Shown in pieces: positions 1 through 9,055 of a stretch of DNA of 64,000 nt. Source of the DNA: Streptomyces sp. B1I3 (lineage in GTDB: Bacteria > Actinomycetota > Actinomycetes > Streptomycetales > Streptomycetaceae); NCBI RefSeq assembly GCF_030816615.1, contig NZ_JAUSYD010000001.1, forward strand, positions 1,922,001 to 1,986,000, given 5' to 3'. The translations under genes and the position numbers were made by a program. The notes beneath the pieces are model-generated. The model saw nothing but the letters and a program-made list of their open reading frames with translations. It was not told the DNA's origin and searched no databases. Every line of letters begins with the position of its first letter. Positions within the stretch are counted from its first letter, which is position 1.

Positions 1-1
1 G

Positions 2-757
2 GCCCCCGGACAATATCTATTGCTCGGTGTGCGGCCCAATGGCAAACCGATTGTAAATGAGTCGCTGAGCGCAGGAGTGCAGAACGAAGGTCACACCCGG
101 TCCCTCAATCTCGACGCACAGCTCGCTCCGGCCCGCCTGCGTGCCGCCGGCCTGCACGTTCTGCCTCGCGATCACTGGCTTAATCGACCTAGGGTCGAGC
201 AGGCAGCTGCGGTGGTCGACGTGATGCGTCAGCGCCTGGACCGAGTCGGCGAGTCCGGCCAGATCGGCGGTCTCACGATTCTCGACCCAACGGCATCAGT
301 CCATTACTACCGAGGCCGCTGGCGGCCGCTCGGACCCCGTGACTCAGGAGACTTCGTTGCCCGTCGGCCGCAAGCTTACGGTGCCGACTTGTGGTGCTTC
401 GTGCGTGCAGAACATGGGTTCCCTCGCGCACTGGTGGACCTTCCGGCTGATGACCTCACCGCGGCAGGCTGCGACGAGGCCTGGCGCACCCAGGCGGCCA
501 TCGACGCCCTGGCAGGCACACCGCAAGCCATGCGAGTAGGCCCCGCGTCCGGTGCCCCGGGCGAGAGACGGCTGGATCTATTCAGCCCCGTCCCCAGGTG
601 GGCACAGCGCAACCTCGAGCTGGTGGGGATCCCCATCTCACGGGTAAAGGGTGCGCTCATCTCTTACCGAGTACCGAAGTTGGCGGTTGACAACTTGTCG
701 GCGTTCTTCGCTGACATGCTATGGATGCATGTCAGCGAAGAGGGAGGGGTGGCGTGA
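2..757 (+). CDS. Unrecognised protein, 5' end outside window, coupled to the helicase gene
   Basis: The reading frame is open back to the window edge, so this is the C-terminal 251 residues of a longer protein; a TTG at base 20 is only an internal possibility. No family was recognised. The visible part is soluble, arginine- and proline-rich, without membrane segments or an obvious catalytic signature. Its stop codon overlaps the GTG of the next gene by four bases (GTGA at 754-757), which implies translational coupling with the DruE-like helicase and a shared function. In type III Druantia a large DruH protein precedes DruE, so this could be the tail of such a partner, but nothing in the residues proves it. 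Confidence 0.7.
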   Translation, partial: APGQYLLLGVRPNGKPIVNESLSAGVQNEGHTRSLNLDAQLAPARLRAAGLHVLPRDHWLNRPRVEQAAAVVDVMRQRLDRVGESGQIGGLTILDPTASVHYYRGRWRPLGPRDSGDFVARRPQAYGADLWCFVRAEHGFPRALVDLPADDLTAAGCDEAWRTQAAIDALAGTPQAMRVGPASGAPGERRLDLFSPVPRWAQRNLELVGIPISRVKGALISYRVPKLAVDNLSAFFADMLWMHVSEEGGVA

Positions 758-3700
758 CAGTGGAAGCGCCAACGATCGCAGAGACGATCAGCAAGATCCA
801 GACGGCCCTGCGGGACTACATCGAAGCGACATATCACATCGGGCATCGCACCGTGCTCGACCAGCGTCGTGCACTGCTCAAGCAAGAGGGAGTGCTGTCC
901 CAAGCTCCCTTCATCGAAAGCACTCCTCGGTACCAAACCGACCGCCACTTCGATGACCTGGACCTCGACGACACCGTGCGGGAGCTCCTCGGCGCTCTGT
1001 CGACGGATACGGCCGATTCGAAGCGCCTGCTGTACGACCCGCCCTACACCCACCAGGCTGAGGCACTCGAGTGGACTGCACGCGATGGCCGGAGCCTAGC
1101 CATCACAACCGGCACAGGTTCAGGGAAGACCGAGTCGTTCCTCCTGCCGATGCTGGCCAAACTCGCAGCAGAGGCCGCACACAAGCCGGAGTCCTTCAAG
1201 GTCCCGGCTGTCAGGTCTCTGATCCTCTACCCGATGAATGCGCTAGTGAACGACCAGTTGGGCCGTCTTCGGCTCCTGCTGAGCGATCCTCGTGTCACTG
1301 CCAGGTTCAACGAGTGGGCCGGCCGCCCGGCGCGCTTCGCCCGCTACACCAGCCGGACGCTGTATCCCGGCGTACGCAACGTCAAGAAGGACAAGGAGCG
1401 TCTTCACGCCATCGAGGACTTCTACATCAACCTGATCGATTTGGCGAACGATGACTCCTCGCCGCAGCGCGATGAAGCAGATGCTCTCGTCAAGGAACTT
1501 AAGTCACGTGGGAAGTGGCCGGCTAAGCCGGATTTGAAGGCGTGGTACGGCAAGAGCGGTGCCCGGTGGCAGAACAAGGCCGGTGAGTTCATCCGTGCCA
1601 TCACCCGCCCCGAAGATCCGGAGCTACTTACCCGCCACGAGGTGCTGGCGGAGCCCCCAGACGTTCTGATCACTAACTACTCGATGCTCGAGTACATGAT
1701 GATGCGTCCGCTCGAGCGGCCGGTCTTTGATGCAACGCGGGACTGGTTGGCGAAAAATCCCGACGAGAAGTTTCTTCTGATCATCGATGAAGCTCACATG
1801 TACCGGGGAGCCGCTGGCGCCGAGGTGGCGCTCCTCCTTCGTCGTCTACGCGCGAGGCTCGGTATCCCGGCGAGCCAGTTGCAGGTGATCTGCACAAGTG
1901 CCAGCTTCACGACCCCCCAGTATGCGCGCCAGTTCGCCGCGCAGTTGAGCGGCAAGTCCGAGGCCGGCTTCAAGAGCGTGGAAGGCAAGCTGTCCCTTCG
2001 CCCGGGCGCCAGCGCAGGCAGCCTACAGGACGCACAGGCTCTGGCCGCCGTACCGATGCACGAGTTCTATGAAGGTGCTGGGGACGAGGCCCGCATCGCT
2101 GCGGTTCAATCCCTGCTGGACTACTGCGGAGTGAGCCCAAGACAGGCTGTCCCGGTCGGCGAACTGCTACACGAAGCGCTCGACGCCTTCGGACCGATGG
2201 GTCTCCTCGTCAACGAGACTATGAAGCAGGCTCAGCCCGTCAGTGACTTGGGCACCTTCATCTTCCCGGGTGTGGACCAGAAGCTCGCGGATGAAGCCGT
2301 TTCTGCTCTGGTCGCGCTCGGTAGTGCAGCCCGGCGGTCGGCGGATGGTGCGGGGCTGCTGCCGTGCCGTGTGCATGCGTTCTTCCGTGGGCTGCCCGGG
2401 TTGTGGGCATGTCTCGACCCCGAATGCCCGGAGGTCGACCGGGCGGCTTACCCGGAGCCGGGGCCGGTGGGCCAGCTTTATGCCCAGCCCCGAGCGACCT
2501 GTGACTGCGGCGCCAGGGTCTTTGAGCTGTACACATGCCGGCATTGCGGCTCCTCCTATGCACGAGCGTATACCGACGACCTCTCCAACCCGTCTCACCT
2601 GTGGAATGAGCCGGGAGGGGCCTTCCAGTCCGCGTCCGGCTCCATTCCCGAACTTCAGCCCCTGGACCTTCTCCTGGAGGAACCGTACGAGAAGAACGTC
2701 GAGATCGCCGACCTCGACCTGGTCACCGGCAGGCTCAACCCGGATAAGGTAATCGATCGCCGGGTCCGAAGCGTTTTCCTTCCTCGTCTTCGGAGCGGGG
2801 AAGTAATCAAGGGCGAAGAGGACGGCGACGAGACCGAAGCGGACGGCGAGTTCAAGCCCTGCGGTGTCTGCGGTCAGCGCGCCGGCTACGGCCGCTCGTC
2901 AGTGCAAGATCACCAGACGAAGGGTGACCAACCGTTCCAAGCCTTGGTGACCCGGCAGCTTGAGGTGCAGCCACCCGGCGCGCAACCAAAAACCGACTTC
3001 GCACCGTTGCGTGGGCGTAAGGTGCTCGCTTTCTCCGACTCCCGGCAGGTTGCCGCCAGGCTCGCTCCAAACCTACAGAGCTATTCCATGCGCGACGCCA
3101 TGCGACCCCTGATTCTGCGCGGGTGGCAAGAGCTGGAGAATACAACGCTCGAGCCCATGCTGTCCCTGAACCAACTGTATTTGGCAGCCATGGTTGGATC
3201 TCGCCAGCTTTCGGTCCGGCTTCGCCCTGAACTTCGCCCCTCTGAGTCACTTCACGTACTGGACCGAGTTGAAACAGCTATCGAGAAGGGCGCGCTTGCA
3301 GGAAACTTCGGCGAGCTAATGCAGTTGTTCGGCATCACCGACTCGCCACCGCATGCGCTGATGCGGACGATGTACACGACACTCACTGACAAATACTTCG
3401 GGCTTGCATCCCTCGGCCTCGCATCCCTACGCGAGCCGCGAGTCAGGACTGCCGATCTGCTCTCGCTGCTCCCCGACATCGAGGGTGTCGCCACAAGTGA
3501 CGAGTCCAAGCTGGCTCTCATGCGGATGTGGCTCATGCAGTGGACTACGCCCGGCATCTGGTTCCCGTCGATGACTGATGGAGACTGGTGGATGACGGAC
3601 GGCGGCGTTCGTCCGCACACAGGGAAGTTCAACACGATTAGCCAGTGGCTCGAAACTAAGGCAGCGAAGAAACAGTTCAGCGACACATGGCTGCCAGCAC

Positions 3701-6327
3701 TGCTTCAAGAATTCTGCGATGCTGTGGCTGGGAAGTTCCGCCTGCCGGCCTCAAAGGTGTACCTGGATCTCGAAACGACTTGGGGCTATTGTGAGCGCTG
3801 TCGTTTTACTCAGCGGCCGTTCCCTGGTTCTTCTCGGTGCGTCAACTGCCGAGACGAGAAAGTTCGTGTCCTAGACCCTGATACGGACCCGGTCTTCCAA
3901 GCCCGCAAGGGGTACTACCGCGCCAGCGCCGCACGGGCTCTGCGGGACTCTTCCGAGCCTCCGATGAGCATCATCGCTGCCGAGCATACGGCGCAGCTCA
4001 ATGCCGCGGCTCAGTCAGACGCCGTCTTCTCCAAGGCAGAAGAGCATGAGCTGCTTTTCCAGGACGTCGACCTCGGTTTGCCCGGATCCGGAGACCGGAA
4101 AAAACCCGCCGCCATCGATGTCCTGTCGTGCACGACCACTATGGAAGTAGGCATCGACATCGGGAACCTGTCCGGTGTCGCCCTGCGCAACATGCCACCC
4201 TCGCGGGCTAACTATCAGCAACGCGCAGGGCGAGCTGGTCGGCGGGGCAACGCAGTCGCCACCGTGCTGGCCTTTGGCAGTGCCGACACCCACGATGATC
4301 ATTATTTCCGCCAGCCGGAACTGATGATCCGCGGTGAGGTTGACGACCCGGTACTGACGATGGACAACGACGAGATCACACGCCGTCACGTGATCGCGTA
4401 TCTACTGCAGCGTTACCACCAGGATCGCCTTCCTGACATCGCCCCAGACGCGCAGCCGCAGCTTTTCGAGGTACTGGGAACGATTGCGGAGTTCACCGGA
4501 TCATCCTCTCCACTGAACAGGGTCGACCTGGAAGAATGGCTGCGGGTCAATGAGACGACTCTTCGCCAAGACATTGCGGCATGGCTTCCCGATGAGCTCG
4601 GCCAAGAAGGCCTCCGATCCGTCCTCGAGGACTTCGTCACAAGGACACTCGGCGAGATCGACAAGGCTCTTGATCTCGATGCCAGCGGACACCCCGTGAC
4701 TGCTTCCACGAGTGACACATCATCGGAGTCTGACAAGGAGGATACGGAAGATCCGAGCGAGGGTGCGGAGGCGCCGGATGCCCGGCGGACCCAAAAGAAC
4801 CTGCTCGATCGACTCCTGTACAAGGGAGTGCTACCGCGTTACGCGTTCCCGACGGATGTCGTTTCATTCCACGTTTTCGATCTCGATCGATCTACTCGCT
4901 TCAGGCCTGAGTTCCACTACGCGCCCAGTCAGGGTCTTGCGGTAGCACTCAGCCAGTACGCCCCGGGCAAGGTGGTGTGGATCGACAACAAGGAGTGGAC
5001 CTCCGAGGCGATCTATGCACCAGTCCAGGAGACGCGCCACCAAGCTTGGAAGGAAAGGCTGCTCTACTTCGAGTGCCAAGTGTGCCATTACGCGAACTAC
5101 TACTCATACGGCGAGGCCGCGCCCGGGGATGAACGTGACTGTCCGGCCTGTCGAGCCGATGGAAAGTTCGGTAAGGCCAAAAACTGGATGCGCCCGCCAG
5201 GATTCGCGCACCCGGCCAGGAAGGACCCCGGCACCAGTGCAGACAAGGCGCCGGCCCGCAGTTACGCCACGCGAGCCAAGCTCATGGCGTCCGGACCGAC
5301 CGAGGAAAGCGCCTGGCAGCGCGTCACAGACACGGACCGGCTAGAGCAGACCTATCACCGCGAGACGCTGCTAGTTACGAACACCGGTCCCCGCAACGAG
5401 GGGTACACCTACTGCACGCTGTGCGGTCTCATCGAGCCGACAGCGTCGGCCACAGGCGTGGTCAATGGGACACACAAGAAGCCCTACCCCGACGATAAGG
5501 AGCCGAACTGTCCCGGGTCGCGTTCGACCCGCGGTCTGGTGCTGGGTACGGACTTCATCTCCGACGTGCTCCTGGTGCGTCTGAAGGTGGATGCGCCCAT
5601 CACCCTCGATCCGGCCTACCTATCGACGCACATCGCGCTGCGCACAATTGCTGAGGCCCTGACGATTGCTGCGACACGGAAGCTCGGCATCGAGACCTCG
5701 GAGTTGCAAGCGGAATACCGTCCTGCACTGACGCCCCTTGGCGGTGAAGGTCGGGAAGCCGACATCTACATGTACGACACCCTCGCTGGCGGTGCCGGCT
5801 TCACTCGCCGGGTCAACGACCACGGTGTGGAAATCTTCAGGCGGACGCTGGAACTTCTCGAAGACTGCCCAGCCAACTGCGATGAGTCCTGCTATCGCTG
5901 TCTGCGCAGCTTCCGCAACCGGTTCGAACACAACCTCCTTGATCGCCACGTCGGGGCCAGTCTCCTGCGCTACCTGATGAACGACACGCCACCGGCTCTT
6001 GCCGAGGCACGGCTTGCCCGCTCGGCCGACATCCTCTTCGAGGATCTGGACAGCCGAGAGCTCGGTATCTCGTTCGAGAGAGGTGCCAAAATCGACGTGG
6101 AGGGCGTAGGGCCGGTCACCGCTCCGATTCTGGCAAGGCAGGGTGGCCGCGAATGGATCATCGGTGTACACAGCCCGCTAACACCGGGCGTAGCACCGAA
6201 CGAGCAACTGCGGCGTGTCCACGACAGTGCCAAGCGAAGCGGCGTTTCGGTTCACCTGGTCGACGACCTGGTGATTTCCCAGAACCTGCCGTTCGCGACG
6301 CAGACTGTTCTGCAGGCTCTGGCATGA
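754..6327 (+). CDS. Giant DEAH-box helicase with C-terminal DUF1998, DruE-like
   Basis: A protein of 1857 residues combining an SF2 helicase with a DUF1998 zinc region. Walker A is TGTGSGKTES near residues 118-127, the DEAH box is at 345-348 (IIDEAHMYRG), a TSA motif III follows, and motif VI (QRAGRAGRRG) starts near residue 1156. CxxC zinc pairs are scattered between the helicase lobes. The DUF1998 signature MYDTLAGGAGF is near 1673, followed by a CPANC...CYRC cluster from about 1705. Length and order fit DruE of Druantia rather than DISARM, where helicase (DrmA) and DUF1998 (DrmB) are separate, or the much shorter MrfA. The GTG at 754 was chosen over the ATG at 721 because a GGGAGGGG ribosome site precedes it and it overlaps the upstream stop. 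Predicted role: nucleic-acid translocase of an anti-phage system. Confidence 0.8.
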   Translation: MTVEAPTIAETISKIQTALRDYIEATYHIGHRTVLDQRRALLKQEGVLSQAPFIESTPRYQTDRHFDDLDLDDTVRELLGALSTDTADSKRLLYDPPYTHQAEALEWTARDGRSLAITTGTGSGKTESFLLPMLAKLAAEAAHKPESFKVPAVRSLILYPMNALVNDQLGRLRLLLSDPRVTARFNEWAGRPARFARYTSRTLYPGVRNVKKDKERLHAIEDFYINLIDLANDDSSPQRDEADALVKELKSRGKWPAKPDLKAWYGKSGARWQNKAGEFIRAITRPEDPELLTRHEVLAEPPDVLITNYSMLEYMMMRPLERPVFDATRDWLAKNPDEKFLLIIDEAHMYRGAAGAEVALLLRRLRARLGIPASQLQVICTSASFTTPQYARQFAAQLSGKSEAGFKSVEGKLSLRPGASAGSLQDAQALAAVPMHEFYEGAGDEARIAAVQSLLDYCGVSPRQAVPVGELLHEALDAFGPMGLLVNETMKQAQPVSDLGTFIFPGVDQKLADEAVSALVALGSAARRSADGAGLLPCRVHAFFRGLPGLWACLDPECPEVDRAAYPEPGPVGQLYAQPRATCDCGARVFELYTCRHCGSSYARAYTDDLSNPSHLWNEPGGAFQSASGSIPELQPLDLLLEEPYEKNVEIADLDLVTGRLNPDKVIDRRVRSVFLPRLRSGEVIKGEEDGDETEADGEFKPCGVCGQRAGYGRSSVQDHQTKGDQPFQALVTRQLEVQPPGAQPKTDFAPLRGRKVLAFSDSRQVAARLAPNLQSYSMRDAMRPLILRGWQELENTTLEPMLSLNQLYLAAMVGSRQLSVRLRPELRPSESLHVLDRVETAIEKGALAGNFGELMQLFGITDSPPHALMRTMYTTLTDKYFGLASLGLASLREPRVRTADLLSLLPDIEGVATSDESKLALMRMWLMQWTTPGIWFPSMTDGDWWMTDGGVRPHTGKFNTISQWLETKAAKKQFSDTWLPALLQEFCDAVAGKFRLPASKVYLDLETTWGYCERCRFTQRPFPGSSRCVNCRDEKVRVLDPDTDPVFQARKGYYRASAARALRDSSEPPMSIIAAEHTAQLNAAAQSDAVFSKAEEHELLFQDVDLGLPGSGDRKKPAAIDVLSCTTTMEVGIDIGNLSGVALRNMPPSRANYQQRAGRAGRRGNAVATVLAFGSADTHDDHYFRQPELMIRGEVDDPVLTMDNDEITRRHVIAYLLQRYHQDRLPDIAPDAQPQLFEVLGTIAEFTGSSSPLNRVDLEEWLRVNETTLRQDIAAWLPDELGQEGLRSVLEDFVTRTLGEIDKALDLDASGHPVTASTSDTSSESDKEDTEDPSEGAEAPDARRTQKNLLDRLLYKGVLPRYAFPTDVVSFHVFDLDRSTRFRPEFHYAPSQGLAVALSQYAPGKVVWIDNKEWTSEAIYAPVQETRHQAWKERLLYFECQVCHYANYYSYGEAAPGDERDCPACRADGKFGKAKNWMRPPGFAHPARKDPGTSADKAPARSYATRAKLMASGPTEESAWQRVTDTDRLEQTYHRETLLVTNTGPRNEGYTYCTLCGLIEPTASATGVVNGTHKKPYPDDKEPNCPGSRSTRGLVLGTDFISDVLLVRLKVDAPITLDPAYLSTHIALRTIAEALTIAATRKLGIETSELQAEYRPALTPLGGEGREADIYMYDTLAGGAGFTRRVNDHGVEIFRRTLELLEDCPANCDESCYRCLRSFRNRFEHNLLDRHVGASLLRYLMNDTPPALAEARLARSADILFEDLDSRELGISFERGAKIDVEGVGPVTAPILARQGGREWIIGVHSPLTPGVAPNEQLRRVHDSAKRSGVSVHLVDDLVISQNLPFATQTVLQALA

Positions 6328-6666
6328 GCCAGAACAGGATTCGATGCACCGTAAGCGGTCAGGTACACGGGGCGATTCTGTAAGCACTGGTCGATTAGAT
6401 CGACTGGCACAGAATTCCAGGTCTGGCCAAGTTAGTTCCCCTTATCTTCTCCTGCTCGCAAGTTAAGGGAAGGCACCCGATGGGGCGACGGCCCGCGTAT
6501 CGCTACGTGGGCCGTCGCCCGCTGCTGGAACCATGGCGGCACCTAGCGACGCCCCGCAAAACGAAAGGTGTAATTAGCACGGACTAGAACCCAAATAATC
6601 CCGCACGTCACTCTCTTGCTCGAGACTAGTTCCGGCAAACGATTAAGTCATACCCAGTGGGGAACT
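6328..6666. other. Intergenic region after the helicase gene
   Basis: No convincing gene was seen. The stretch holds the hairpin at 6483-6520 and an AT-richer tail leading into the DUF4365 gene. A TTG at 6616 is in frame with that gene, but the GTG at 6667 has a better ribosome-binding context. Confidence 0.5.
6483..6520 (+). terminator. 12-bp perfect inverted repeat downstream of the helicase gene
   Basis: GGGCGACGGCCC at 6483-6494 is perfectly complementary to GGGCCGTCGCCC at 6509-6520, with a further short CGTA/TACG pairing inside the loop. It lies about 155 bases past the helicase stop and has no U-tract, as is common for actinobacterial terminators. It probably separates the helicase unit from the DUF4365 pair. 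Confidence 0.6.
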
Positions 6667-7233
6667 GTGGCCGAAGACAGCACTGAGGAAAAGATGGGCG
6701 AGCATGACTTGGCAGAGGGCCAGGTTCCCATCACCGCACTACAGGAACACTTCAGCGTGTCGTACACGCGAATGATCGCCTACGCGGTGGGATGCTCCAT
6801 AAAAACTCACGAGACCGATTACGAGGGCGTTGATATCACGGTCGTTTCTTCGACAGAGTATCACGGCTACTATGGACCGCAATTCGAGCTTCAGCTGAAG
6901 TGCACCTACCAAGAGAGCCTACTTAAAGATGACAGCATGACGTGGAAGATGAAGGCAAAGCCGTTCCGGAAGCTAACTCGCACGAAGCGATTCATTCCCG
7001 CCTACCTTGGCGTGCTTCTCATCCCGCGCGAGCCAGAGCCGTGGCTGCACACGAATGAATACGGCCTGTACACACGAAGCCGTATGTTTTGGGAGTCCGC
7101 GGATAACCTGAGACACGACGGCCCGATCGGTGAGCACCACACGGTTCATCTACCTCGTCAGAACCTCTTCACGGGGGAACAACTTCTAGGCATCATGAAG
7201 TCGATCGGCGAAGCAGAGAGGGGCCTGAGGTGA
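6667..7233 (+). CDS. DUF4365 domain protein, PD-(D/E)XK nuclease-like
   Basis: 188 residues. The pattern is that of DUF4365 proteins: an early helix, then DYEGVD, a beta strand with ELQLKC, and a later PAYLGVLLIPREPEPWL segment. The D...ExQLK arrangement resembles a PD-(D/E)XK nuclease core, so a DNA-cleaving role in defence is plausible but inferred. GTG at 6667 was chosen because GGGGA precedes it at good spacing. The stop overlaps the next gene by four bases (GTGA), so the two are probably made together. Base composition is unlike the rest of the window: the line 6841-6900 contains 30 G/C of 60, against about two thirds or more elsewhere, which suggests recent acquisition. Confidence 0.7.
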   Translation: MAEDSTEEKMGEHDLAEGQVPITALQEHFSVSYTRMIAYAVGCSIKTHETDYEGVDITVVSSTEYHGYYGPQFELQLKCTYQESLLKDDSMTWKMKAKPFRKLTRTKRFIPAYLGVLLIPREPEPWLHTNEYGLYTRSRMFWESADNLRHDGPIGEHHTVHLPRQNLFTGEQLLGIMKSIGEAERGLR

Positions 7234-8423
7234 ACCGATCCGCGTTTAACAGCTACCGTGAGATTGCATCCACGCTGACCCCTTCCGCGGTCTCCCAGTT
7301 TCTGGCTTATCACGACTGGGAACTGGAACAGAAGCAGCCAGAAGTTCGCGAGGTATGGCGCTACCGGTCAACCTCGTTGGCCACCGCGCCGCGTGTCATG
7401 GTTCCACTAGCCACAGATTTCGCCGACTTCACACCGCGCTTCGTGGACGCGTTGGAGTCGCTTGGCCATATTCACGACTGGGACGCCGAACAACTACTAG
7501 ACCGCATCATTGCCACACGTGCGGACCTATTCTTCGTGCGTCTCGATCAGAAAATGATCGATGGTACGATTCCTTTTCAGCAGGCTGAAAAGACGATGCA
7601 AGCGATTCTCAAGTTGATGAAGTCAGCTGCAACTACAGCCGCTGACCCACACCATCCACATAAGGGCAGGAGGCCGGCTCCGGTTAACGAGTATATGGAA
7701 GAGGATGTAAGGCTGGGACACACAAAGCGCGGCAGCTTTGTATTTACCGTGGTGTCCCGTCTAGGCGAAACTGATCCGCAGTCAATCGATGGCCAAGAGC
7801 AACCCGCTATGGTTTTCCCGCGGCACGTCATGGAAACTCTGGCCAGAGGACTTGAGAGCACGAAACGGCTGACACAATCCTGGGACCAGGAGGCACTTTC
7901 ATCTCCGAGCAGCCTGGGCCTTAGTGCGGGGCTAGTGGAGTCGCTCGAAGAAATGTCTCAGCCACAGCACCTCCGCACGCTCGACTTCTCCTTCGAATGG
8001 GCAGCGGCTGAACGAAGGCCAGACGTCGGCCTAGCGACAATTACGCTGGACCGAGACACGATTGGTGAGCTTCCGCGGGTCCGGGAACAACTCGTACGTA
8101 GGGAAGAGCCCGTACGGCGCGAAAGGCTCGCCGGTCTCGTTAAATCGCTCATACGGGATGACTCGATGCCCGATAGCGAAGAGGCAGGGACAGCTATTAT
8201 CGCGGCGGAGGTGAACCGAAAGACCTTGCGAGTTCATGTTCCGCTAACGGGGGAGGACCACAACTGGGCAATCATGGCCTATGAGCGTCAACTTCCCTTC
8301 ACCGTGACAGGAGACCTGACCTACGAACGCCGTGCTTGGCGCCTGACCGGCCGCATCGAGGTCGATCCGAGCTTCCTGCGCCACCTTTCGGGCATGGACA
8401 ATCCCGACTCGGGGAGGTCCTGA
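7230..8423 (+). CDS. Unknown protein paired with the DUF4365 protein
   Basis: 397 residues, GTG start overlapping the previous stop. No known domain was recognised. It has no signal peptide or membrane segment; the N-terminal third is rich in aromatic and acidic residues, the centre (about 250-330) is charged and probably helical, and the end carries a beta-rich segment (residues 330-390). It shares the reduced GC of its partner. The tight coupling to a nuclease-like DUF4365 protein inside a defence-like neighbourhood suggests a sensor, inhibitor or partner subunit, which is inference only. Confidence 0.65.
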   Translation: MNRSAFNSYREIASTLTPSAVSQFLAYHDWELEQKQPEVREVWRYRSTSLATAPRVMVPLATDFADFTPRFVDALESLGHIHDWDAEQLLDRIIATRADLFFVRLDQKMIDGTIPFQQAEKTMQAILKLMKSAATTAADPHHPHKGRRPAPVNEYMEEDVRLGHTKRGSFVFTVVSRLGETDPQSIDGQEQPAMVFPRHVMETLARGLESTKRLTQSWDQEALSSPSSLGLSAGLVESLEEMSQPQHLRTLDFSFEWAAAERRPDVGLATITLDRDTIGELPRVREQLVRREEPVRRERLAGLVKSLIRDDSMPDSEEAGTAIIAAEVNRKTLRVHVPLTGEDHNWAIMAYERQLPFTVTGDLTYERRAWRLTGRIEVDPSFLRHLSGMDNPDSGRS

Positions 8424-9055
8424 GGGAGGTCATGTACGAACTCGTTGCGGGCGCATGCCGGCCATTCCGACTTCCGTCCTGAGTGGCTGCCGATCGAGCA
8501 CAAGCGAGAGGTGGCCGACAAGTTCTAGCCCTGCGTGCACAGGGGCAGCATTTACAGGCGGGGCCGCGCCGTTTGAGGCTGAAACCTTACAAGGGCCCGT
8601 CAAAGCGCTTCCAGCGTGGGCACTGATCGGGTGACGTCCGTGTGATGGGACGGGACCGCAACGCTCGAGGCTTCCGTCCCATCAAGGAGTGTGCTCGACG
8701 CCTCAACTTAGGAGCAGGAGCCTTCTGTTGGACCCTGGCCCCTGCCGTTCGCGACCTCCCGCACACGCTGGTCAAGTCGGTCACGATGCTCATCGTTACC
8801 CGCGAAGCTGACCGGCGGTCCAAACTCCCGCCACACCAGCATGTGCTCGCCACACCCGTATAACCGCCTCACCGTGGCACTCCCGCCGTCATCGCGGTCG
8901 GCCACGGGAGACCCCTGCTGGAGTCCACCGGGTCGACCATGAGGCAAGCGACCACCGTGCCGTTGATCTCATCACAGCCGTGCTGCGCTGACGTACCTGA
9001 CGCTCTACGGCGCGCAGGACATGACCGCGCCCTCGCCCAAGAGGAGCGGCCCCCG
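8424..9055. other. Gene-poor gap between convergent defence units
   Basis: No intact gene was found in these 630 bases. A short open stretch (about 8458-8528, plus strand) encodes HSDFRPEWLPIEHKREVADK and then stops, and looks like a gene tail. On the minus strand 8708-8880 is open, ending in a peptide I do not recognise. An inverted repeat, GATGGGACGG (8644-8653) with CCGTCCCATC (8674-8683) around a 20-base loop, may terminate one or both flanking convergent units. Confidence 0.45.

Noticed and set aside
754..6327. DISARM assignment for the helicase
   Set aside because: In DISARM the helicase (DrmA) and DUF1998 protein (DrmB) are separate and a PLD protein (DrmC) is expected. Here both are in one 1857-residue chain and no DrmC is nearby.
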